The notes beneath the pieces are model-generated. The model was not told the origin of the DNA and searched no databases. It worked only from the letters and a program-made list of their open reading frames with translations. Shown piece after piece: positions 35,706 through 45,379 of a DNA stretch of 64,000 bases. Source of the stretch: Mycolicibacterium tusciae JS617 (GTDB lineage Bacteria; Actinomycetota; Actinomycetes; Mycobacteriales; Mycobacteriaceae); assembly GCF_000243415.2 (NCBI RefSeq), contig NZ_KI912270.1:6467837-6531836 (forward strand), read 5' to 3'. Each line of letters starts with the position of its first letter. Within the stretch, counting starts at the first letter, position 1. A program made the translations under genes and the position numbers.

Positions 35706-36119
35706 GGCGCGGCGCACATCCGAACCCGTGGAGAGCACCATCAAGATGAGTGTGCGTAACGCGTCGTCGGTCAGCCCTGCTGCGGGAAAGTTGTAGCGCA
35801 GCAACACATCCGCGGCCTTCTTGGAATTTCGCTTGGCGCCTGCCGCGACCTGGGTGTGGCCGCCCTTAGTCGCCAGCGACACCGTCCCCAGAAGCGTGTT
35901 GTGCGCGTGATCAGCCACTGCCGCACGGAGTTTGGCGTCTAACGGCAGGTCCCACGCCAGGATCTGGGTGAGTGAAACCAGCTCCAGACCTTCAGCGATT
36001 TCGACGACCCGCAGCGAGGCGACCGTGCCGTCGTGGTGCAGGGTGATCGCGCCGTCGTCTTCCCGGTTCAGTTGTAGGACCTCTTCGAGGACGGCGGCCA
36101 GTCGATCCTGCAGCGTCAT
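35697..36119 (-). CDS. Conserved hypothetical protein (140 aa) next to uppS
   Basis: This 140-residue cytosolic-looking protein alternates helices and strands (ITLHHDGTVASLRVVEIAEGLELVSLTQILAWDLPLD). The C-terminal half is helical with a KRNSKKAADVLLRYNFPAAGLTDDALRTLILMVLSTGSDVRRALV pattern. It corresponds by position and length to Rv2360c. Function is not recognised. The ATG follows the uppS stop codon directly, so it is co-translated with uppS and recO. Confidence 0.85.
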   Translation of the reverse strand: MTLQDRLAAVLEEVLQLNREDDGAITLHHDGTVASLRVVEIAEGLELVSLTQILAWDLPLDAKLRAAVADHAHNTLLGTVSLATKGGHTQVAAGAKRNSKKAADVLLRYNFPAAGLTDDALRTLILMVLSTGSDVRRALV

Positions 36120-37001
36120 CTACGCCCGACCGAATCTGCGGTTGCGGTGGACATACTCCTCGCACGCCTCCCACAAGTCGCGGCGGTCGTAGTCGGGCCA
36201 CAGCTTGTCCTGAAACACGAACTCCGCGTAGGCCGCCTGCCACAGCAGGAAGTTGCTCGCCCGCTGCTCCCCCGATGTCCGAATGAAAAGGTCGACGTCG
36301 GGAATGTCGGAGCGGTGAAGATGCTTGGCGAACGTCGCCTCGCTGATCCGGCCCGGGTTGATCTTGCCGTCGGCCGCCTGCTGCGCAAGCTCGCGGGTCG
36401 CTTCGACGATCTCGGTGCGGCCCCCGTAGTTGACGCAGTAGTTGATCGTGATGACGTCGTTGTCGACCGTCATCTGCTCGGCGATGTCGAACTCCTTGAT
36501 CACGCTGCGCCACATGCGCGGTCGTGAACCCACCCAGCGCATCCGGACGCCCATGTCGTTCAGGTTCTCGCGGCGCCGACGAACCACCTCGCGGTTGAAT
36601 CCCATCAGAAAGCGCACCTCTTCGGTGCTGCGTTTCCAGTTCTCGGTCGAGAAGGCGTAGACCGTCAGATGCTTGATACCGATTTCGATTGCACCACAGG
36701 TGATGTCGATGAGCACCGCCTCGCCCATCTTGTGCCCTTCGGTGCGGTGCAGCCCGCGCTGGGTGGCCCACCGTCCGTTGCCGTCCATCACCACGGCCAC
36801 GTGTTTGGGCACCTGGCCGGCCGGGATCTGGGGGGCGGCGGCCTTCGAAGTGTGTTGCGGCGGTCGGGCGAACTTGCCGTGGCTGCGGGGCGTCAGTTCG
36901 GGGAAGACGACCGGCCACGTCGACTTGTCGGGAAAAGTGGGATAGTCGTCAGGCGCCTGGGGCAGCTGTGGGTACTTCTGCTTGCCCTTCTTGGTAGCCA
37001 T
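36120..37001 (-). CDS. uppS: Decaprenyl diphosphate synthase
   Basis: This 293-residue cis-prenyltransferase makes long-chain polyprenyl diphosphate for arabinogalactan and peptidoglycan synthesis. Diagnostic motifs are [25 protein letters not shown] with the catalytic Asp, [14 protein letters not shown], and [32 protein letters not shown] near the C-terminus. The first 65 residues are a hydrophilic Pro-rich extension before the core, as in the mycobacterial enzyme Rv2361c. It overlaps the recO end by 53 bp and is followed immediately by the conserved hypothetical gene. Confidence 0.96.
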   Translation of the reverse strand: MATKKGKQKYPQLPQAPDDYPTFPDKSTWPVVFPELTPRSHGKFARPPQHTSKAAAPQIPAGQVPKHVAVVMDGNGRWATQRGLHRTEGHKMGEAVLIDITCGAIEIGIKHLTVYAFSTENWKRSTEEVRFLMGFNREVVRRRRENLNDMGVRMRWVGSRPRMWRSVIKEFDIAEQMTVDNDVITINYCVNYGGRTEIVEATRELAQQAADGKINPGRISEATFAKHLHRSDIPDVDLFIRTSGEQRASNFLLWQAAYAEFVFQDKLWPDYDRRDLWEACEEYVHRNRRFGRA

Positions 37002-37791
37002 GCGCCATATCCTGCCCGACCAACGACACTCGTAGGTCAGCGACTGTCGGATCGACCCGGTACATCCGCTCGACCAGCGGCAACGTTCGCAGCTGGCGTT
37101 CCAGATGCCACTGCAGATGCGCGGCGACCAGACCGCTGGCCTGGCTGCGATGCGACGACGTCGACGTCTGCGCGTGCTCCCAGTCCCCGTCGTACAGCGC
37201 GGCCATCAGATCCAACACCCCCTGCGGCGGTGTCATCGACCCCGACGGCCGGCAATGTATGCACACACTGCCCCCAGCCGCGACGTGGAACGCCCGGTGC
37301 GGACCCGGCGCCGCGCAGCCGGCGCATTCGATCAGCGCCGGTGCCCAGCCGGCAATTCCCATGGCGCGCAACAGGTAAGCATCCAGCACGAGCTCTCGCG
37401 GCCGGCTGCCGTCGGCCACCGCCCGCAATGCGGCGACGGTCAGCCGGTGCAGTGCGGGCATCGGCGCCCGCTCCTCGCCTGCCAGCCGCTCGGCGGTCTC
37501 GAGGACCGCACACGCGCAGGTGTAGCGGCCGTAGTCACTGACGATGTCCGTGGCGAACGCATCGATGGCCTGGACCTGGGTGACGATGTCGAGATTGCGA
37601 CCGGGATGCAGCTGAACATCGATGTGCGCGAACGGCTCCAGCCTGGCCCCGAACTTGCTGCGGGTACGCCGCACACCCTTGGCCACCGCGCGCACCAGCC
37701 CGTGGTCGCGGGTGAGCAGGGTGACGATCCGGTCGGCCTCACCGAGCTTGTGCTGACGCAGCACCACCGCTCGATCCCGGTACAGCCGCAT
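36949..37791 (-). CDS. recO: DNA repair protein RecO
   Basis: This 280-residue protein has an N-terminal OB-fold ([54 protein letters not shown]). A helical domain follows, then a zinc-finger-like region with [26 protein letters not shown], four cysteines in two pairs. RecO loads RecA onto SSB-coated DNA with RecR. The ATG at 37791 was chosen; the frame stays open upstream only through the antisense of amiA2. The C-terminus overlaps uppS by 53 bp, an unusually long same-strand overlap. Confidence 0.95.
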   Translation of the reverse strand: MRLYRDRAVVLRQHKLGEADRIVTLLTRDHGLVRAVAKGVRRTRSKFGARLEPFAHIDVQLHPGRNLDIVTQVQAIDAFATDIVSDYGRYTCACAVLETAERLAGEERAPMPALHRLTVAALRAVADGSRPRELVLDAYLLRAMGIAGWAPALIECAGCAAPGPHRAFHVAAGGSVCIHCRPSGSMTPPQGVLDLMAALYDGDWEHAQTSTSSHRSQASGLVAAHLQWHLERQLRTLPLVERMYRVDPTVADLRVSLVGQDMAHGYQEGQAEVPTAAPGA

Positions 37792-37854
37792 GACAACAGT
37801 CTCCCATTGCGATCGGACAGATCGGTGTACGCAGCGCCGATATTCTTGTAGGCG

Positions 37855-39345
37855 ATGATCGAGACCGCCCGCTTTCCGACGCTCACTGCGCAGCTCTTTG
37901 CGCTGGCGAGTGGGTCCGTCACGTCCGAGGCCCTGGTGCGCCGATCGCTCGATGCGATCACGGCCAGCCAGCCCGCGCTGAACGCATTCCGGGTGGTGCT
38001 GGCCGACCAAGCGCTGGCCGACGCCGCCGAGGCCGACCGCAAACGCGCAGCGGGCCAGAACCTTCCACTGCTCGGCATCCCAATCGCGGTGAAGGACGAC
38101 GTGGACGTCAAGGGTGTGCCCACCCGGTTCGGCGCCGAGGGCACGATCCGGCCGGCACTCGAGGACTCCGAAGTCGTGCGACGGCTGAAGGCCGCAGGCG
38201 CGGTGATCGTCGGCAAGACCAACACCTGCGAGTTGGGTCAATGGCCGTTCACCAGCGGACCCGCATTCGGCCATACCCGCAACCCGTGGTCGCGCGAGCA
38301 CACGCCGGGCGGGTCGTCGGGCGGCAGCGCCGCGGCTGTGGCCGCAGGCCTGGTGACCGCGGCGATCGGGTCCGACGGCGCGGGCAGCGTCCGTATCCCC
38401 GCGGCGTGGACCCACCTGGTCGGTATCAAACCGCAGCGCGGCAGGATCTCCACCTGGCCGCTGCCCGAAGCGTTCAACGGCATCACGGTCAACGGCGTGC
38501 TCGCCCGAACGGTCACCGACGCGGCAATCGTGCTCGACGCGGCGTCGGGCAACGCTCCCGGTGACCTGCACAAGCCTCCGCCAGTACAGGTGTCGGATTA
38601 CGTCGGCCAGGCTCCCGGCCCACTGCGGATCGCGCTGTCCACCAAATTCCCCTACACCTTCTTCCGGGCCAAGCTGCATCCGGAGATCCGGGCGGCCCTG
38701 GAAGCCACCGCGACGCAGCTCGAAGAACTGGGGCACACGCTCGTGTCCGCCGACCCCGGCTACAACCTCGCGATGTCGTGGAGCTTCCTGTCGCGGTCGA
38801 CGTCTGGGTTGATCGAGTGGGCGGACCGCCTCGGCACCGACGTCGCGCTCGACAAGCGCACCAGGGCCAACATCCGCACGGGCTGGCTGCTGTCGCAGAA
38901 CACGCTGCGCAAAGCCCGCGCAAGAGAGGCCGCGTCGCACCGTCGCATCGGGTGGATCTTCAACATTGCCGACGTGGTCCTGGCACCGACTACCGCGCAG
39001 CCGCCCCCCGAAGTGCACGACTTCGACACCCTCGGCGGCCTGGCCACCGACCGCGCCATGATCCGGGCGTGCCCCGTCACCTGGCCCTGGAACCTGGTGG
39101 GCTGGCCCTCGATCAATGTGCCGGCCGGGTTCACGTCCTCGGGTCTGCCGATCGGCGTGCAGTTCATGGGCCCGGCGAACAGTGAGCCGCTGTTGGTCTC
39201 GCTTGCCGCCGCGCTCGAGGCGATCAACGGCTGGGCGAGCAAGCAGCCGCACGTGTGGTGGACGCCGTCATTGGCACCGGATCCGGACCCGACCGGCCAG
39301 AAGGACAATCCCATTGCGGAGATCAGGCCCGGTGAGGTGGCGTAA
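37855..39345 (+). CDS. amiA2: Amidase (amidase-signature family)
   Basis: This 496-residue amidase-signature enzyme hydrolyses amide bonds with a Ser-cisSer-Lys triad. Lys is in PIAVKDDVDVKGVPT (about residue 80), the Ser residues are in PGGSSGGSAAAVAAG and GSDGAGSVRIPAAWTHLVGIKPQRG. The C-terminal region contains PWNLVGWPSINVPAG. It corresponds to Rv2363 (amiA2). It diverges from recO, 63 bp apart, and is followed by an exported CAP-domain gene. The substrate is unknown. Confidence 0.92.
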   Translation: MIETARFPTLTAQLFALASGSVTSEALVRRSLDAITASQPALNAFRVVLADQALADAAEADRKRAAGQNLPLLGIPIAVKDDVDVKGVPTRFGAEGTIRPALEDSEVVRRLKAAGAVIVGKTNTCELGQWPFTSGPAFGHTRNPWSREHTPGGSSGGSAAAVAAGLVTAAIGSDGAGSVRIPAAWTHLVGIKPQRGRISTWPLPEAFNGITVNGVLARTVTDAAIVLDAASGNAPGDLHKPPPVQVSDYVGQAPGPLRIALSTKFPYTFFRAKLHPEIRAALEATATQLEELGHTLVSADPGYNLAMSWSFLSRSTSGLIEWADRLGTDVALDKRTRANIRTGWLLSQNTLRKARAREAASHRRIGWIFNIADVVLAPTTAQPPPEVHDFDTLGGLATDRAMIRACPVTWPWNLVGWPSINVPAGFTSSGLPIGVQFMGPANSEPLLVSLAAALEAINGWASKQPHVWWTPSLAPDPDPTGQKDNPIAEIRPGEVA

Positions 39346-39356
39346 AGTCATCGCCC

Positions 39357-39905
39357 ATGACTGCGCGGAACTGGGCATATGCACTGTCGGCCCTGGTGGT
39401 GGCGGCGGGTAGCGTCACCGGAACGCCGACGGCAGGCGCCGACAACAAGCGGCTCAACGACGGCGTGGTCGCCAACGTGTACACCATGCAGCATCAGGCC
39501 GGCTGCACCACCGACATCAAGATCAACCCGAAACTGCGCCTGGCCGCGCAATGGCATACCAACGACGTGCTCAACAACCGAGCGCTGGCCGGCGATATCG
39601 GTTCTGACGGTTCGACGGTGGCTGATCGTGCGCGCAACGCCGGCTACGCCGGACCGGTCGCCGAGACGACGGCCATCAATCCGGCGCTGGCCATCAGCGG
39701 CATCGAGTTGATCAACCAGTGGTATCACCGACCCGACTACAACGCGATCATGTCGGACTGCTCCAACGTCGACATCGGTGTGTGGTCCGCGAATCTGATC
39801 GACCGCACCGTCGTGGTGGCGGTCTACGGCAAGGGCGACGGCGCCCCTCCGGTGCAGTCACCCGGTCGGCCGTTCGGCACACCGGGCGCAGGCGCGCCGG
39901 GCTGA
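39357..39905 (+). CDS. Exported CAP/SCP-domain protein
   Basis: This 182-residue protein has a signal peptide (WAYALSALVVAAGSVTGTPTAGA) and a CAP-like domain: NKRLNDGVVANVYTMQHQAGCTTDIKINPKLRLAAQWHTNDVLNN, with the helix and His pair typical of the fold, then GSTVADRARNAGYAG and a C-terminal VDIGVWSANLIDRTVVVAVYG. Two Cys may form a disulfide. The tail is Pro/Gly-rich. CAP proteins are secreted and bind small molecules or membranes. It begins 12 bp after amiA2. Confidence 0.85.
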   Translation: MTARNWAYALSALVVAAGSVTGTPTAGADNKRLNDGVVANVYTMQHQAGCTTDIKINPKLRLAAQWHTNDVLNNRALAGDIGSDGSTVADRARNAGYAGPVAETTAINPALAISGIELINQWYHRPDYNAIMSDCSNVDIGVWSANLIDRTVVVAVYGKGDGAPPVQSPGRPFGTPGAGAPG

Positions 39906-39926
39906 CGGTCCGCTGGAGGAGAATCC

Positions 39927-40268
39927 ATGGAAATCAGTTTCACGAAGGTAGCGGCGCTGACGTTCGCGGCGGCCGCAGTATCGGCAAGCGTCGCCGTCGC
40001 GCCGGCGTCCGCGCAGTCGCGCACCGTCGTCTACGAAGTCACGGGGTCGGGCACCGTGTACTCGATCGACCTCGATCCCGGCGGCCGGATCCCCGAGGAC
40101 ACCCCGGCACCCTTCACTCAGACCGTCTCGATCGGTCCTGACGTGGCGCTGCTGCAGGTCGTCGTGGTGACCAAGACCGGAAGCCAGGGGTGTCGCATCA
40201 CGCTCGATGGCACGGTGGTGGCCGAGCAGGCCCCCGGCGACGCGGCGCACTGCATCGCCTACCTGTGA
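39927..40268 (+). CDS. Exported MmpS-like small protein
   Basis: This 113-residue protein starts at an ATG with GGAGGAG 6 nt upstream. The signal peptide is AALTFAAAAVSASVAVAPASA, and the mature part begins QSRTVVYEVTGSGTVYSIDLDPGG. The following immunoglobulin-like strands, TVSIGPDVALLQVVVVTKTG and CRITLDGTVVAEQAPGDAAHC, resemble the extracellular domain of MmpS accessory proteins, but here as a stand-alone secreted form without the membrane anchor. Two Cys likely form a disulfide. Role unknown. Confidence 0.7.
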   Translation: MEISFTKVAALTFAAAAVSASVAVAPASAQSRTVVYEVTGSGTVYSIDLDPGGRIPEDTPAPFTQTVSIGPDVALLQVVVVTKTGSQGCRITLDGTVVAEQAPGDAAHCIAYL

Positions 40269-40302
40269 GCTGACGGCGCTGCATCGTTGTTCGCGCGAGC
40301 GC

Positions 40303-41214
40303 TCAGAACCCAAGCCGCCCAAGCTGTTTGGGGTCGCGCTGCCAGTTCTTGGCTATTTTGACCCGCAGATCGAGATAAACCTTTGTGCCCAACAGCTTTT
40401 CGATCTGAATGCGGGCCGCGGTGCCGACCTCTCGCAACCTCGCCCCGCCCTTGCCGATGACGATGCCTTTCTGGCTGTCCCGCTCGACGTAGATGATGGC
40501 GTGGACGTCGACCAGGTCCCCCTGTTCCGGTGAGCGGCCCTCGCGTTGCTCGACCTCTTCGATGACCACCGCAAGCGAGTGCGGCAGCTCGTCACGCACT
40601 CCTTCCAGTGCGGCCTCGCGGATCAGCTCGGCCATCAGCATTTCCTCGGGCTCGTCGGTGAGCTCCCCGTCGGGGTAGAACGCCGGGCCCGGCGGCAGCT
40701 GCGACGCCAGCAGGTCGGTCAGCACGTCGAGGTTCTCGCCGGACGTCGCCGACACCGGAACGATCTCGGTGTCCGGGCCGACCAGCTCGCTCACCGCGAT
40801 CAACTGCGCGGCAACACGATCCCGGGGCAGCTTGTCGGTCTTGGTGACGATCGCGATCAGCGTCGTCCTTGGCGCGATTACGCGGATCTGTTCGAGGATC
40901 CACCGGTCCCCCGGCCCGATCCGCTCGTCGGCGGGAATGCACAGCCCGATGACGTCGACCTCGGAGTAGGTGTCCTTCACCAGTTCGTTGAGCCGCTGAC
41001 CCAGCAGCGTGCGGGGCCGGTGCAGCCCCGGGGTGTCGATCAGGATGATCTGAAAATCTTCGCGATGCACGATGCCGCGGATGGTGTGCCGGGTGGTCTG
41101 CGGCCGGTTGGACGTGATCGCCACCTTGGTGCCAACCAGGGCATTGGTGAGCGTCGACTTGCCGGTGTTGGGCCGTCCGATGAAACAGACGAACCCCGAA
41201 CGGAACTCGGTCAT
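40303..41214 (-). CDS. era: GTPase Era
   Basis: This 303-residue GTPase acts in 16S rRNA maturation and 30S assembly. G motifs are GRPNTGKST (G1), TTRHTIRG (G2), LIDTPG (G3), TKTD (G4) and SATSGENLD (G5). The KH RNA-binding domain is at the C-terminus with KGIVIGKGGARLREVGTAARIQIEKLLGTKVYLDL. It corresponds to Rv2364c. The ATG at 41214 is clear. It ends a leftward run of ybeY, CorC-like and cytidine deaminase-like genes, separated from the last by 76 bp with a hairpin. Confidence 0.96.
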   Translation of the reverse strand: MTEFRSGFVCFIGRPNTGKSTLTNALVGTKVAITSNRPQTTRHTIRGIVHREDFQIILIDTPGLHRPRTLLGQRLNELVKDTYSEVDVIGLCIPADERIGPGDRWILEQIRVIAPRTTLIAIVTKTDKLPRDRVAAQLIAVSELVGPDTEIVPVSATSGENLDVLTDLLASQLPPGPAFYPDGELTDEPEEMLMAELIREAALEGVRDELPHSLAVVIEEVEQREGRSPEQGDLVDVHAIIYVERDSQKGIVIGKGGARLREVGTAARIQIEKLLGTKVYLDLRVKIAKNWQRDPKQLGRLGF

Positions 41215-41242
41215 TGTGGTTCTTTCGCGCCGAGACTGCTGT

Positions 41243-41274
41243 GAGATCGCGAATTTGGCCAGATTCGCGATCTC
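41243..41274 (+). other. Long hairpin inside the era operon
   Basis: A perfect 12-bp inverted repeat (GAGATCGCGAAT and complement) encloses an 8-nt loop. After a 3/3 internal loop, 9 more bases pair with one G-T pair, so the whole structure spans about 41231-41286. There is no T-run. It may be a dispersed palindromic repeat, an RNA-stability element or a partial terminator. Confidence 0.75.
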
Positions 41275-41290
41275 TCCGCAGTTTCGAACT

Positions 41291-41608
41291 TCATAGGGGG
41301 TTGCCTGCGCGATCGGTGACGATCACCACGGCGTCGGCCGACAGCTCGCGCGCCGCGGTGACGCCGGCGTCGTCAGCTGTTCCACCGACCAGCACGACGG
41401 CCTCGAGTCCGGCCGCACCGCTGGACACGGCCGCCGCGACAGCGGCCTGCAGCGCGGTCAGCACGAGCGTGTCCAGCGACACGGGCGCGCCGGCATAGGT
41501 GCGCCCGTCGAGGTCGCGCACCGCCGCACCACTAGACGCGTCGGCCCGCCCCATCGCGCCGCGCGCCAGCGTCACCAGCTTGGCGTCCTCGGCATCGAGT
41601 TCAGTCAT
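41291..41608 (-). CDS. Cytidine deaminase-like conserved protein
   Basis: This 105-residue protein starts at the ATG at 41608 because GGAGG lies 6 nt upstream; an ATG two codons earlier is too close to it. It overlaps the stop of the CorC-like gene. The fold is cytidine-deaminase-like ([57 protein letters not shown]), but the zinc-binding PCxxC motif is absent, so deaminase activity is unlikely. It corresponds by position to Rv2365c. Confidence 0.8.
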   Translation of the reverse strand: MTELDAEDAKLVTLARGAMGRADASSGAAVRDLDGRTYAGAPVSLDTLVLTALQAAVAAAVSSGAAGLEAVVLVGGTADDAGVTAARELSADAVVIVTDRAGNPL

Positions 41609-42890
41609 CGCCATCCTCCGTGCGCTCGGTCGGACTCACCAGCACGGTGCCGACACGGACCCGTCCGCGGTGATCCGGCCCGCCCTCCGCGCGCAAGAGC
41701 AGCCCGTCCCACGTCACTTCGGCGCCCGGCAGCGGAACGCGGCCCAGCTCGAAGGCCACCAGACCGCCGACCGTATCGACGTCGAAGTCCTCGTCGAACT
41801 CGATGTCGTACAGCTCACCGAGATCCTCGATCGGGAGCCGCGCCGATACCCGATACCTGTTGCCGCCCAGTTCTTCCACCGGAGCGACTTCGTCGGTGTC
41901 GTACTCGTCGGCGATCTCGCCGACGATCTCCTCCAGCACGTCCTCGATCGTGACCAGCCCTGCGATCGCCCCGTATTCGTCGACCAGCAGCACCATGTGC
42001 ACGCGATCGCGCTGCATCTCCCGCAACAGCTCATCCAACGGTTTGGAGTCCGGCACGAATGCCGCGGGCCGCATCACCTCGGACACCTTGGTGTCCCGTC
42101 CGCCGTTGTTCGAGTAATACGTCCTCTGGACAAGGTCTTTCAGGTAGACGACACCGATGACATCGTCAACGTTCTCGCCGATCACCGGGATGCGCGAATG
42201 CCCGCTGCGCACGGCCAACGAGGTCGCTTGGCCTGCAGTCTTATCACTTTCGATCCACACCATTTCGGTGCGCGGCACCATCACTTCGCGGGCCGGGGTG
42301 TCGCCGAGTTCGAACACCGACTGGATCATCCGCCGCTCATCGTCGGCCACCACACCGCTCTGCTGCGCCAGGTCGACGACCTCACGCAGTTCGATCTCGG
42401 ATGCGAACGGGCCGTTGCGGAAGCCGCGACCCGGTGTCAGCGCGTTACCGATCAACACCAGCAGCCGGCTCACCGGCGTGAGCACTATCGAAATCGCTTG
42501 CAGCGGTATCGCAGCCAACAACGAGATGGAATAGGCATTCTGCCGACCGATCGTCCTCGGGCCCACGCCGATCGCGACGAAGCTGACCACCGTCATGATT
42601 GTCGCTGCCGAGACGAGGCCCCAACTCACCCCGAAGTAGTTGTCGAGAAAAGCCGCTAACAGCACGGTCGCGCTTACCTCGCAGGCGATTCGGAGCAGCA
42701 CGCAGAGGTTGATGAAGCGCGGTCGCTCGGCCATCACTCTGGCGAGCCGGACCGCGCCTGGACGTTCGTCGCGAACGAGTTCCTCGACGCGGGCAACCGA
42801 GACTGTGCTGATTGCCGCATCGGTCGCCGCGAAAAGGCCGGCGCCGCCGATCAGAACGATCGAGCCGATCAACTGACCAAGACTGTTCAC
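41601..42890 (-). CDS. CorC/HlyC-type CBS-domain membrane protein
   Basis: This 429-residue protein starts at a GTG that overlaps the ybeY stop codon (GTGA). The first 130 residues form four membrane helices of the DUF21 type ([22 protein letters not shown]). A CBS-domain pair follows: [37 protein letters not shown] and [30 protein letters not shown]. The C-terminal CorC/HlyC transporter-associated domain ends the protein. This family acts in magnesium or cobalt homeostasis. It corresponds to Rv2366c. Confidence 0.93.
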   Translation of the reverse strand: MNSLGQLIGSIVLIGGAGLFAATDAAISTVSVARVEELVRDERPGAVRLARVMAERPRFINLCVLLRIACEVSATVLLAAFLDNYFGVSWGLVSAATIMTVVSFVAIGVGPRTIGRQNAYSISLLAAIPLQAISIVLTPVSRLLVLIGNALTPGRGFRNGPFASEIELREVVDLAQQSGVVADDERRMIQSVFELGDTPAREVMVPRTEMVWIESDKTAGQATSLAVRSGHSRIPVIGENVDDVIGVVYLKDLVQRTYYSNNGGRDTKVSEVMRPAAFVPDSKPLDELLREMQRDRVHMVLLVDEYGAIAGLVTIEDVLEEIVGEIADEYDTDEVAPVEELGGNRYRVSARLPIEDLGELYDIEFDEDFDVDTVGGLVAFELGRVPLPGAEVTWDGLLLRAEGGPDHRGRVRVGTVLVSPTERTEDGDD

Positions 42891-43423
42891 TGTTGGTCGA
42901 AGAATCTGGACTTGTCCAGCAGACGCCGGTCCTTCTCGGACTGACGATCCTGGTGATACGCCTCGACCTGATCGGCGACCCACTCCTCGAGCAGTTGCCG
43001 CTGCAGGGCGAACATCTCCTTCTCCTCATCGGGTTCGGCATGGTCGTAGCCCAGCAGATGCAACACGCCGTGCACCGTCAACAACGCCAATTCCTGTCCG
43101 AGCGAATGACCCGCCGCGGCAGCCTGATCGGCGGCGAACGGCGGGCACAGCACGATATCGCCGAGCATCGACGGACCCGGTTCGGCCGCGTCGGGTCTAC
43201 CGCCGGGCTCGAGTTCGTCCATGGGGAAGCTCATCACATCGGTGGGCCCGGGCAGGTCCATCCACCGCATGTGGAGGTCTGCCATCGCCGACGTGTCGAG
43301 CAGCACCATCGAAAGTTCGGCTGCAGGATGCACTTTCATCTTGCGAATGACGAATCGGGCGATGCTGATCAGTTCCTCTTCGGAAACGTCGATGCCCGAT
43401 TCGTTGGACACCTCAATACTCAT
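42887..43423 (-). CDS. ybeY: Endoribonuclease YbeY
   Basis: This 178-residue metal-dependent endoribonuclease acts in 16S rRNA 3' maturation and ribosome quality control. The zinc motif is [13 protein letters not shown] (H-x3-H-x5-H) at about residue 120. The preceding segment [23 protein letters not shown] is typical of the family. The ATG at 43423 is 11 bp after the phoH stop. Its stop overlaps the CorC-like start. It corresponds to Rv2367c. Confidence 0.95.
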   Translation of the reverse strand: MSIEVSNESGIDVSEEELISIARFVIRKMKVHPAAELSMVLLDTSAMADLHMRWMDLPGPTDVMSFPMDELEPGGRPDAAEPGPSMLGDIVLCPPFAADQAAAAGHSLGQELALLTVHGVLHLLGYDHAEPDEEKEMFALQRQLLEEWVADQVEAYHQDRQSEKDRRLLDKSRFFDQQ

Positions 43424-43434
43424 CGTTGAATCCG

Positions 43435-44508
43435 TTACCGCCGCGGCCGACTGACTGTGTTCGATGTCGCCGGCCTTCCGGCTCCAGAAGCACGCCGCTG
43501 CGCCCTGTTCAACAGGTCAGGCTCCTCTGACTTCGCATACGCGTCGACGATGTCGGCCACCAGCCGGTGCCGGACAACATCGGCGCTGGTGAGTTCGGCG
43601 AAGTGGATGTCGTCGACGCCGTCGAGAATCCGCATCGCGGTACGCAGGCCCGAGGACGCGCCACCGGGCAGGTCCACCTGCGTGATATCGCCGGTGACAA
43701 CGATTTTCGATCCGAAGCCCAACCGGGTCAGGAACATCTTCATCTGCTCGCTGGTCGTGTTCTGCGCCTCGTCGAGAATGATGAACGCGTCTGACAACGT
43801 ACGGCCCCGCATATACGCCAGCGGCGCGACCTCGATGATGCCGGCGCTCATCAGCTTCGGAATCGACTCGGGATCCATCATGTCGTGCAGCGCGTCATAG
43901 AGCGGCCGCAGATACGGGTCGATCTTCTCGCTCAACGTGCCGGGCAGAAAGCCGAGGCGCTCACCGGCTTCCACCGCCGGACGGGTGAGGATGATCCTGG
44001 TGACCTGCTTGGACTGTAATGCGTTGACCGCCTTGGCCATTGCCAGGTATGTCTTGCCGGTACCTGCAGGACCGATGCCGAATACAACGGTGTGAGCGTC
44101 GATGGCGTCCACATAGCGCTTTTGGTTCAACGTCTTCGGGCGGATGGTCTTGCCGCGCCGCGACAGGATGTCGAGGGTCAACACCTCCGCAGGCGATTCA
44201 TTGCCGGTCCCGGTCAGCATGCCGACGCTGTGCTTGACGGCATCGGTGGTGAGCCGCTGTCCGCTGGCGACGATCGCGATGAGTTCGGAGACCACCCGTT
44301 CGGCCAACGCCACATCGGCGGGCTCCCCGGACAACGTCAGCGCATTGCCGCGGACGTGGATATCGGCCGCCAGAATGCGCTCGAGGGCGCGCAGATTCTC
44401 GTCAGCGGATCCAAGCAGGCCCACGACATAGGCGGGCGGCACGTCGATCCTGCTAGTGCTGCTGCGAACGGTCGCGTCGGAGTCAGCGTTCGTCTCGCTG
44501 GGCGTCAC
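43435..44508 (-). CDS. phoH: PhoH-like ATPase
   Basis: This 357-residue protein has a KH-like N-terminal segment and a P-loop ATPase: Walker [14 protein letters not shown], Walker [24 protein letters not shown] and the sensor region [13 protein letters not shown]. The start is a GTG at 44508 ([10 protein letters not shown]). The frame stays open upstream, but that region has low coding character and the given start matches the length of Rv2368c (PhoH1). It is in operon with ybeY. PhoH proteins are RNA helicase/ribonuclease-like ATPases. Confidence 0.95.
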   Translation of the reverse strand: MTPSETNADSDATVRSSTSRIDVPPAYVVGLLGSADENLRALERILAADIHVRGNALTLSGEPADVALAERVVSELIAIVASGQRLTTDAVKHSVGMLTGTGNESPAEVLTLDILSRRGKTIRPKTLNQKRYVDAIDAHTVVFGIGPAGTGKTYLAMAKAVNALQSKQVTRIILTRPAVEAGERLGFLPGTLSEKIDPYLRPLYDALHDMMDPESIPKLMSAGIIEVAPLAYMRGRTLSDAFIILDEAQNTTSEQMKMFLTRLGFGSKIVVTGDITQVDLPGGASSGLRTAMRILDGVDDIHFAELTSADVVRHRLVADIVDAYAKSEEPDLLNRAQRRASGAGRPATSNTVSRPRR

Positions 44509-44596
44509 GTGCGGTTTTCTGCCTACTTTCTGGTCTGGCCTGCTTGTTTGCCTAAGAACCCCGAGTTTACCGCTGGTCATCGATGCAACCCAATGC

Positions 44597-45373
44597 TTAA
44601 CCCGCCGACCACCGCTTGGTGAGCACGCCAAGCGCGCCCAAAGCAACGGCCGCGGCCGTCGACGTGCGCAACACCGTGGGCCCGAGTCGCACCACCGAGG
44701 CACCCGCTCCGGCCAGTGCGGCGATCTCGTCGTCGTCGATGCCGCCTTCCGGTCCGATGAGAAGTAGAAGCGAATCGACATCTGCGACGGGCACGTCGGC
44801 GATCGGTTGCGTCGCGGATTCGTGCAGGACGAGAACCGGCGTCGACTCGATATCACGCACCCGCTCGACCAGCTCTTTCGTCGACACGACCCCGCTGACG
44901 TCGGGGATGTATGCCCGCCGCGATTGCCGCGCGGCGGACCGGACGACGGCCCGCCATCGGCGCAGGCCCTTGTCGACGCGGGACTGTCCGTCCCAGCGCG
45001 CCACGCAGCGCGACGACTGCCACGCCACGAACGAATCAGCCCCAGCCTCGGTGGCCAGCTCCACGGCCAGCTCGGAACGGTCGGACTTGGGCAGCGCCTG
45101 CACGACGGTGATCCTCGGCGTGGGAGCCGCGATTGTCTGACGGTCCATCACGCGGGCCGTCAGCGTGCCCTTGCCGACCCCCTCGATGACGCAGCGAGCG
45201 ATCGCGCCCGCACCATCGCTGAGATCGAGTTTCTCGCCGGACCGGATCCGCCGGACGTTCGCCGCGTGGAAACCCTCGTCGCCGTCGACAAAAGCTAGCT
45301 CACCTACTGCGGGCAGCGCATCGACATAGAAGAGCGCTCCGGCGACGCGAGGAGCAATAGGGTCCCCTGTCAC
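44597..45373 (-). CDS. rsmE: 16S rRNA m3U1498 methyltransferase
   Basis: This 258-residue SPOUT-type methyltransferase modifies U1498 of 16S rRNA. The N-terminal PUA-like domain ([17 protein letters not shown]) precedes the knotted methyltransferase domain with [46 protein letters not shown], which binds S-adenosylmethionine. The GTG at 45373 lies 6 bp after the dnaJ2 stop, so these genes are co-transcribed. It corresponds to Rv2372c. Confidence 0.95.
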   Translation of the reverse strand: MTGDPIAPRVAGALFYVDALPAVGELAFVDGDEGFHAANVRRIRSGEKLDLSDGAGAIARCVIEGVGKGTLTARVMDRQTIAAPTPRITVVQALPKSDRSELAVELATEAGADSFVAWQSSRCVARWDGQSRVDKGLRRWRAVVRSAARQSRRAYIPDVSGVVSTKELVERVRDIESTPVLVLHESATQPIADVPVADVDSLLLLIGPEGGIDDDEIAALAGAGASVVRLGPTVLRTSTAAAVALGALGVLTKRWSAG

Positions 45374-45379
45374 GTGCTC

